Source of the DNA: Lumbricus terrestris
Lineage: Eukaryota; Annelida; Clitellata; Crassiclitellata; Lumbricidae
Length of the DNA stretch: 64,000 nt
NCBI GenBank assembly: GCA_949752735.1
Contig: OX457053.1
Coordinates: 9,199,491 to 9,263,490, forward strand
Direction of reading: 5' to 3'
This document shows positions 57,115-64,000 of this stretch, piece by piece. Within the stretch, counting starts at the first letter, position 1. The number at the start of each line of letters is the position of its first letter. The notes below the pieces were generated by a model, which saw nothing but the letters and a program-made list of their open reading frames with translations, did not search any database and had not been told where the DNA came from. Both the position numbers and the translations under genes were made by a program.

Positions 57115-60100
57115 CAAACAGGCAGGCAGGCATAGGCAAAGAGACAAAAAAAATTAGAAAGGTAGACAGACACATATAGAGAGAAAAAGAGACAGAGCAG
57201 AAACAATGGGACGCAGAAAAACAGACAGACAGTCCACGATATCTTCATTAACATAAAATAGCACAGAGACGGCCGACCTACTCAGTCTTTCATTATAATA
57301 GGCCTATAACACCCATAGCTTATTATTTTCAGGCCGTAAATCGTACATCGTGTAGGTTTATAAGGTGTCATCGTATTTCTTCAGTTCATGATGTTTGTAA
57401 ACACATCGACGAGTCTTTAAATCAAATACCGAGTCTCAGGTCGTTGGTGTCAATGGCCGCAGATCACAATTTCTACAAGACAACTCAGATGTTGAAGAGT
57501 GCGATTTTTGCCCACCGGGGTGGGCTACCGCACATGATGCAAGACGAGGGGATTTGCCCCTCTGAAAACGCACCTATTTTTTTAAAACTTGGCCTACTAC
57601 ATTCTCGGTTTAAGCAAATCTGTTCGATGGTGGTACTAGTGATACACGAGGTGAAAATGAGAAATTTATATCTAGAAACCTCTCTGAAAATAATTGTTCA
57701 TGCTCTCGATTTCCTTCTTCAGTTTTCAAGCGCCTCCTCTTCCTCCTCCTCTACATTTTCTTCTTCTTCTCCTCCTCCTTCTCCTTCTTCTTCATCTTCC
57801 TCCTCCTCCTCCTCATCATCATCATCCTCTTCTTCATCATCCTCTTCTTCTTCTTCATCTTCTTCATCTTCTTCTTCTTCTTCTTATATAATAATAACAA
57901 TAATAATATTAATAATTATAACAACAATAATAATGAAGACAAGGCGACCACCCACGTGTCTTGGTGTGCCTTTGTTGCTAAGTAGCCTACTAGCCTAAGT
58001 GTTTGTTTACATTGCTATTGTTCTTTTTTGTTGTTGCTGTCATTGTGCAGATATTGTGCACGAAGTGGTTCGCCTTGGCACCTACAAGAGATGTCTACGA
58101 GACGAAGTGGTTGCGTGTCCTGGGCAGAAGGATGATGGGTCCGTATAACACTAGTCTTGTCCTTCAGTCTATACATGTAGGCTACATGTAGGCCTAGATA
58201 TAAGTCTGCAACATAACTATTTCGGTTGCGTCTTCAAAATGTTTAAAACGGAGCTTCATGAATGTCTGCAGGGCTGTTTTTAAGGAATTTTTAGCACTGC
58301 ACATCCTCTTCCCTTCTTTCTCGGCCTCCATGGTAAATTACTCCCAATCTGAGAAAAATCACGTTTTTTAGCAGTTTTAACTGCACGGAACGTGACGGAA
58401 GTGCTTCTGCAACTGCACGAATCCATTTAGAGCTGCACATTTTGTGCAGAACTGCACGTTAAAAAAGCCCTGAATATCTGCAGACTTTTCTTCAAAGCTC
58501 CAGTTCCCAGGATGTGTTACTCCTGTCTGTTTCATCGTTTATTCTAAAGTTTTCTCAAATGCATAAAGACGCAGAATAGCCTTTGCTGGTTTCTATGGCA
58601 TTTTTGCTGAAACTGGTCGACTAAAAATTCTTGCTCTTCTTCCTATGAACAGCATTTACATCATCCTCAGCGGTTCTGCCAGCGTCTACGTCAAACAAAA
58701 GCACCGAGACTTTGCATCGGAGGTCGGTGCCATCAATGAGGAACCCGAAGATGCAACTACCACCACCACTACCACCACCAACAACACCAACATCACCACC
58801 GACACCACAGACACCGCCATTACCATCACCGACACCACCGCTGATGGTGGCAGCACCACCGTTTCGAACGGTGAACCACCTGGACGAAGACGCCACTCCA
58901 CAACAATAGAAAAGAAACCTGGAGTCGTTGCTGTTGATGTGGAGAGATCGACATCGGTAAACAACAAACAACCAGTTCCGGAAAAACTCAACCGTGACAA
59001 GATGGGGAAGCTCGTCGCCAAATTCAGTACGCTAGAACACGATTTTTTGTTTATGTTTATTTCTCGTATTTGCTATATATCACTTCTACAAACTCAATAC
59101 TCAGAGACGCTCCTGACTACAGCGCGGACACTACGTCTGAGTTTCACGTCGAAGCCCACGAGCAATTACGGGTGAAGGACTTGCGCTGGGTTCCTACGAT
59201 ACGGTAACCTAATCTTGATCAGAATAATCCAAAATTAATAATCTCTTAGACGCCTATTTCCAGTGGCGGTGCCAGGATTTCAGGTTTTTTTGGGGGGGGC
59301 TGAAGCCTCGCGGAGGACATTTTCATCCGCCAAAATTTCTGATGACTTTTTTAGTCACCCGGTCGAAATCTCATGTGTGTGTTTCATTTTTGGCGAGCTT
59401 ATCGTGGGAATATTTCACTTTTACATGTCAAAAATCTTTTAAGGGGTTTAGCCACCGATAGCGGGGGGCTTAGCTCCCGTATCCCCTCTAGCGCCGCCAC
59501 TGCCTATTTCCGATGCACAAATTATTAACAGCTAGAAATTGTTAGAGCAATAATTCTGTGAATGTCAGGCAATGATGATGGGATGTCAGTAGCCTATCTT
59601 TTATTGTGGAGGTTTGAATAATTTCCTCCCACTGGTTCGGCATGACCTCCCACATAGGTATTAACTTCACCTAAGCATATTTTGCATAATTATGCCTATT
59701 ATTTCATTGGAGATTTCACTCACTCCGGAATGTTGTGTAAGACAAAGTAGACCTATTTTAGACCTTCCTATGCTTAACAATTCAGTAGACACCCTCAGCT
59801 GCTGCTTTGAACATTGCAACTCTGTCACATTAAAAGCTCATAGATGAGACTTAGCGAAGTTGACCGCGCACCAGTTTCAAACACTCTTGCTGTCTGCTGA
59901 GCCTTGCACAGAAGTAAACAACATTGGGCCCTAAACAATGTAGCTTACTGATCCAGTGAACCAGTATAGTCTTGCGTCTTAAACAGTGTTAGGGCACTAC
60001 GTACACTGTCATACAATTTTTATCTATTACCTTTCGTGCTATTTAATTCCTTTGCTAATATTCGTGCTCGCAAGAGAGTCGGAAAGTGCTAAGAGAGACA

Positions 60101-62372
60101 ACTCAGAAAAGTAAATAGGCCTATCTAGCGTCTTAAACTATCATAAATTGTTATCTGCTATAGGCCTAACTTTCGTGCTACTGAATTCCTTCGCTAATAT
60201 CAAGTTTACGCTCGTAAAGGTGTTGAAAAGTGCGTGGGAGGTGCAGCTCAGAAAAGCATAGTCTTGCTTCTTAAACCATATAATACAATTTTACCTGCTA
60301 ACTTTCGATAATATTAATTTTACGCTCGTAAAGGTGTTGGAAAGTGTGTGGGAGGTGCAGCTGTAAAAACCGACGAGTCGCTGAGAAACGCCACCGTTCT
60401 TTGTGACAACACCGTACATCTGCTCCACCTCAGCCAACAAGTTTACGACCAAACACTCAAAGTATAACTGCATTCACACATGATCCACTTTTCACTTAGA
60501 AGCGAGATAGGCCTATATTTATGCTCAAAGCGCTCATAAACAATTAAAGGGCCGCTGAGACCGAGAGTGTGGATAGGGGCAAATGTCCAGGACCCGGCGA
60601 CCTTTAGGGGCCAGGCTAATTTAGTATATACAGAAAAGTTTATGAAAAATTTAAGCTCTTAACTACTATCAGTTTAGACTTCAAGTTAACGACAGTTGAA
60701 TAAAACCATATTTTATATAAAAATATTTAATTGTAGGTCGTACTTGCATTTTAATCATTTCAATTTAAATCTTTTAAATGTGTTTCTCATTAAGCCTTAA
60801 GATAGTTATGGGCCCGTGGCTGCTCTGCCTATATAGGGTCCATAATTTCTCTTATCAACCATATGTTATAGACGATTAGATCCATGTTTTGCTTAAGCAC
60901 GCGCTATAGACCTACGCCACCCGTAACGCTGCGGTGCTTTTTTTTAGAGTGCAGTTCTACACACAAAAATTGCAGTTCTAAATTGAATTTGTGAAGCATC
61001 TGCATGTAGGCATTCGTATGTATTTTTTGTTCAGTTAAAAATAGTTGCATGATTGTCATCATGCATGCAGGATGGACAGGGAGAAATGGGCTGAGTTATA
61101 AATATTTCTATAACAAGAAGCCCTGGTGGCCTGCCCCCCTTCTCAGCACAGTTGCAGGGCTGTTTTTAAGGAATTTCTACAACTGCACAACCCCTTCTTT
61201 CCTTTCCCATCCTCTATGGTAAATTACTTCAAATCGAAGGACAATGACCTTTTTAAATCTAGTTTTAACTGTACATAAGTGCTTCTACAACTGCACAAAT
61301 TCATTTAGAACTGCACATTTAGTGTACAACTGCACGTTACAAAAAGTCCTGCACAGTTGCAGCAGATTAAAAAAGTAAATAACAAATGATAATTTTTATA
61401 CTGCATCGGTTGAGTGTTTTCCGTTGTGTGGAAATGGTTTCCAGCCGAGTCGCGAGCAGGAGTTGACCTTTCGTCGGAACTTCATCGATCTGCATCCCGT
61501 CTTCGTCAGTTGTAGCGTCAAGGTGAAGCAGCTGCTCGAGATGTTGCTGACCAAACAGTTCTATCCACCTGGTCAACCGATTGTCCGACAGGGTGACCAG
61601 TACAATGGACTCGTCTTCATCCTAAGGTCTGATTAGAGTCAGTCAATCGAAATTTATATGGCGTCCCCTTGAAGAGTTGTAGTTCTGTACTTAGAAAGGG
61701 CAGGTCCCTAAAGCAGGCAAAACAAAGAGTCTTCCTTCCATCAACGTATATAGAAGCTGATCAATCTGATCAAACACCATTCGATCCAACATTCGGTCTC
61801 AGACATGGCCTGTGTCACGGGATATTTTACCCCCCCCTTAAAGCAATGCGGGGGATGTGTAAATCAAAATTTAAAGCGACTATTGTTTTAAGTGACCTAA
61901 GCAATGTTCAGAGCAAGGCAACTCGAATTTATTAAGTGACTCTAGGTGCTATTGAGTGGTCTAAATGTCCTAAGTTCTCTAAAATCTAAGCAAACAAAAT
62001 TATCTAGTAGGAATAAGCATAACTTTTAATCTCATTGTACAGAGCAAAGCAAATGGAAGTTAATTTGGCGCAGTATCCAATATCCATGTTAATCTGTCAT
62101 CCTGCCATGATTATCTGTTTTAGTGGTCAGGCAAACATCGTCATTGAACCAGATAAACATCGAACCCAATACAACGAACATCTACAAACCTCTGCGAATC
62201 AAACGGAAGACATCCAGAATGAAACGTGAGGAATCCGTTATGAAATTGATAACTTTATAGCATATAGTCTATCAAATCAAAATTCAAACATTTTTAAAAT
62301 TACACACATATAGTCTCAATCCTAAATTCAATATAATTATATATGGACCTTCGTGCTTAATTTCTTATGCTG

Positions 62373-62423
<51 letters not shown>

Positions 62424-62481
62424 CTGAATATTATATAGGGCCTAGGCCTATATATTCAGCATAAGAAATTAAGCACGAAGG

Positions 62482-62541
<60 letters not shown>

Positions 62542-62566
62542 CAGCATAAGAAATTAAGCACGAAGG

Positions 62567-62618
<52 letters not shown>

Positions 62619-63985
62619 CAGCATAATAAATTAAGAACGAAGGCCCACTTATAATTATATTGAATTTAGGAATTTAGGAATGAATTTATACTATTTCTGG
62701 GTTTATAAAGCGCCTCTCACAGTATATATGTACACATTGTACAGTAACCCAGAAATATTATAGTGTAGATAGAATAGCAGAGTACGGTGTAGTGTAGCGT
62801 AGTGTAGAGTGGTGTAGTGTATAGTCTAGTCTAATATTGCATAGTTTAGTGCATAGTATAGTATAGTATGGTATGGTATAGTATAGTATAGTACAGTACA
62901 GTACAGTACAGTACAGTACAGTATAGTATAGTACAGTACAGCACAGCGCAGCACAGCATAGCATAGTATGGCATGGTATAGTACAGTACGGTATAGCATA
63001 GCATAGCATAGCATAGTATAGCACGCAATGGTATAGTATAGCATAGTATATACAAAATTATATAATGCATAATTATGCATTGATCTATATAGCTACTATT
63101 TCTTCGCAGCGCTGCAAAGAAATCCAGAGATTCCGATTCGTCGCCCAACCAACGTCATGAGAGACCGAGTCCCGCCCTTCAGGACCCGATGCGCGTCCGC
63201 AAGCAGCGACACGGATCATACATGGCGGCCGAGAAGAGACTCCGGTCACGACGTTTGACCGTCTGCTGCGTTGAGAGGGGAGAGATCATCGGTGACGTCG
63301 AGCTGGTCGCCGGGCTCGACACCTACTGCCAGACGGTCACGCCAACGACCCACCCCGTCGACGCCTATGTGTTGACGGTGAAGAGCATCGAGCGCATAGG
63401 GTCGAAGGCTTTCTCGCAGTCGATGAACGTCCTCAAGGTGGAGGTGGAGACCAAGCTGTCTAATCGTATTGAGAGGTTGCGGGACAACGCACCGGCGCTG
63501 TTCCCCAGTCTCCTGGAGAGGCTGAGGGTCACCGACGAGGAGCGCCCGGTCGAGCTACCGGCCCTTGTCAGCTCCAAGTCGCTGCCGACTGATGAGGAGC
63601 TCTTCCAGCATCTACTGAAGTCGTTCGTTGAGAATCGGTCGGCCCTGTGTCAGCCGTACGTGCCTGGTGCCGTCTTCTACCGGGACATGATGCGAGCGAA
63701 GGCGGCTCAGCGTCGGTCCGACCCGGACGCCCTGAAGCCGGCGGCGGCGACGAGGAACGGTCGACCGGCTGCGAGGGTGAAGGCCCTGCTGGGGCCGCTG
63801 AAGCCGCTGACGACGCGGGCCATCAAGGTGGCGCTGAAGAGGCAGGAGGAGGAGCTGGAGAAGGTGGAGGAGACGGCCAGGCTGCACGAGATGAGGTGCA
63901 TGGAGGAGGAGAGGACGAGGAACGAGTGCGATAAAGTGAGGATGGACTATCGACTCGATGCTAAGACGCCACCTCTAACAGGTTG
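54295..63985 (+). CDS. CNBD2: CNBD2-like protein with two cyclic-nucleotide-binding domains (partial, seven exons)
   Basis: Exons 54295-54429 (first ATG 54300), 58051-58138, 58653-59026, 60334-60461, 61445-61626, 62124-62225 and 63110-63985 (63981 also possible). Phases 1, 2, 1, 0, 2, 2 fit throughout. The gene continues past the window; upstream exons are possible. The first CNB domain is spread over exons 1-4: RLGTYKRCLRDEVV, IYIILSGSASVYV, a Thr/Asp-rich insertion of about 90 aa, then KLVAKFS and SLRNATVLCDNTVHLL. Its phosphate-binding cassette reads CVGGAAV instead of FGE-A-L. The second domain has YPPGQPIVRQGDQYNGLVFIL, SGQANIVIE and, after a basic Ser-rich insertion, GEIIGDVELVAG with no arginine in the usual place. 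Mammalian CNBD2 (CRIS) binds cAMP and is needed for sperm function; a similar role here is inferred. Confidence 0.85.
55630..55716. repeat. 28-bp tandem triplication
   Basis: Three units of TGCATATTGCCATGGTAACC plus CTGATCCCA, drifting towards the right. It lies in CNBD2-like intron 1. Confidence 0.85.
56358..56518. mobile_element. hAT-type MITE with CAGTGGCGTAGCC ends, copy 2
   Basis: CAGTAGCGTAGCCAGG and TTGCCTACGCCACTG ends with the perfect 8-bp duplication ACAACAAG (56350-56357 and 56519-56526). Nearly the whole sequence matches 3177-3337. It lies in CNBD2-like intron 1. Confidence 0.92.
56981..57130. repeat. ACAG then GGCA tetranucleotide arrays
   Basis: ACAG/ACAC units change through a GAGA stretch to about 15 GGCA units. 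Intronic. Confidence 0.9.
57722..57888. repeat. CTT/CCT polypyrimidine tract
   Basis: Long one-strand pyrimidine run of TCC, TTC and TCA triplets. It replaces the right part of a transposon fragment (57490-57720) related to the element at 2863. Confidence 0.9.
58269..58472 (+). mobile_element. hAT-type MITE, family 1, copy 3
   Basis: Same orientation and near-identical interior to 22326. The duplication is AATGTCTG at 58261-58268 and AATATCTG at 58473-58480 (7 of 8). It lies in CNBD2-like intron 2. Confidence 0.9.
59041..59215 (-). mobile_element. tRNA-derived SINE, family 1, right after a CNBD2-like exon
   Basis: The antisense tail and body (CTCAGAGACGCTCCTGACTA) match the 1655 and 10435 copies; the tRNA head is lost. 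It begins about 15 bp after the donor of the third CNBD2-like exon, and the exon's reading frame runs into it. Confidence 0.75.
59261..59502. mobile_element. hAT-type MITE with CAGTGGCGGTGCC ends
   Basis: CAGTGGCGGTGCC and AGCGCCGCCACTG ends; perfect 8-bp duplication CCTATTTC (59253-59260 and 59503-59510). The interior carries the shared module (GATGACTTTTTTAGTCACCC). Confidence 0.92.
59968..60461 (+). repeat. Tandem triplication of an intron segment plus exon start
   Basis: Three diverged units (about 146 and 114 bp apart) each contain TTAAAC, CTTTCG, GCTCGTAAAG and then exon-like sequence. Only the third (acceptor before 60334) continues into the full CNBD2-like exon. The first (from about 60074) and second (from about 60220) keep an AG and the first 30-40 bp, including GTGCGTGGGAGGTGCAGCTC in unit 2, but have stops and no donor. 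Confidence 0.8.
60932..61125 (-). mobile_element. hAT-type MITE, family 1, copy 4, degraded
   Basis: Inverted copy recognisable from GTGCAGTTCTACACA-type blocks and the AGCCCTG end. The left terminus and the duplication have decayed, so it is an older insertion. It lies 30 bp from copy 5. Confidence 0.7.
61155..61351 (+). mobile_element. hAT-type MITE, family 1, copy 5
   Basis: CAGGGCTGTTTTTAAGGAAT at the left and AAAAAGTCCTG at the right; perfect 8-bp duplication CACAGTTG (61147-61154 and 61352-61359). It lies less than 100 bp upstream of the CNBD2-like exon at 61445. Confidence 0.9.
62318..62660. repeat. Large palindrome with TA-repeat core
   Basis: The left arm (AATATAATTATA, GGACCTTCGTGCTTAATTTC) recurs inverted up to three times (from 62452, 62539 and 62613), separated by TA tracts of 30-60 bp. 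The outermost parts pair over about 80 bp. Intronic; likely cruciform-forming and assembly-sensitive. Confidence 0.85.
62758..63058. repeat. TATAG/TACAG pentanucleotide array
   Basis: About 60 units of GTATA/GTACA/GCATA in ordered blocks, ending some 50 bp upstream of the CNBD2-like acceptor at 63109. Long Tyr/Cys/Leu-rich readings on the minus strand are artefacts. Confidence 0.9.
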
Positions 63986-64000
63986 GTGAGCATACTGCAC

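Noticed and set aside
57331..57500. Extra exon after TTTTCAG near 57332
   Set aside because: The frame required by the neighbouring phase has a stop, and the open frame shows no family similarity and runs into a transposon fragment.
58653..58956. Shorter third CNBD2-like exon ending at GTAAAC (58957)
   Set aside because: Phase would allow a jump to 61445, but this drops GKLVAKFS and the RNATV segment; the longer exon to 59026 plus 60334-60461 gives a complete domain.
62758..63148. Tyr/Cys/Leu-rich minus-strand ORFs
   Set aside because: Pentanucleotide TATAG/TACAG array next to a CNBD2-like exon on the other strand.

Overview
The window is nuclear DNA of an animal: intron-rich genes with GT-AG junctions, long AT-rich introns, many microsatellites and a dense, layered load of transposable elements. 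Gene content (core-1 galactosyltransferase, a two-CNB-domain CNBD2-like protein) and the abundance of the palindromic motif TAGGCCTA suggest a marine invertebrate, perhaps a non-vertebrate deuterostome; the species cannot be fixed from the sequence. All gene models below were assembled by hand, and every exon junction was checked for reading phase.

Layout: (1) 936-5240, minus: a three-exon C1GALT1-like gene (466 aa). (2) 6371-13645, plus: a nine-exon gene (495 aa) with charged N-terminal exons, an F-box-like exon and a one-exon beta-propeller-like domain; a 40-bp minisatellite sits against the last acceptor. (3) about 14006-19300, minus: a CR1/L2-like LINE with intact ORF1 and ORF2. (4) 21025-31051, plus: a 12-exon fungal-type (GH13_1-like) alpha-amylase (522 aa) with all catalytic residues and a hydrophobic C-terminus, followed at 32236 by a decayed duplicate of its exon 8. 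(5) 34713-40296, plus: a second, four-exon F-box/propeller gene (401 aa), paralogous to (2) with the same intron phases. (6) 41-54 kb: no host gene recognised; fold-back elements and non-autonomous DNA transposons, several with perfect 8-bp target duplications. (7) 54295-63985, plus: a CNBD2-like gene of seven recognised exons, running out of the window.

The most unusual content is the pair of F-box/propeller genes, which look like substrate receptors of SCF ubiquitin ligases. Their N-termini are built from exon doublets (phase 0-1-0) that repeat a basic, serine-rich, acidic motif: three doublets in one gene, one in the other. Other striking points are the tandem triplication of an intron plus exon start in the CNBD2-like gene, a short internal module shared by DNA-transposon relatives with different ends, and several fold-back elements whose arms are minisatellites. 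The genes do not form an obvious pathway; the amylase and the two F-box genes share strand and a history of local duplication.
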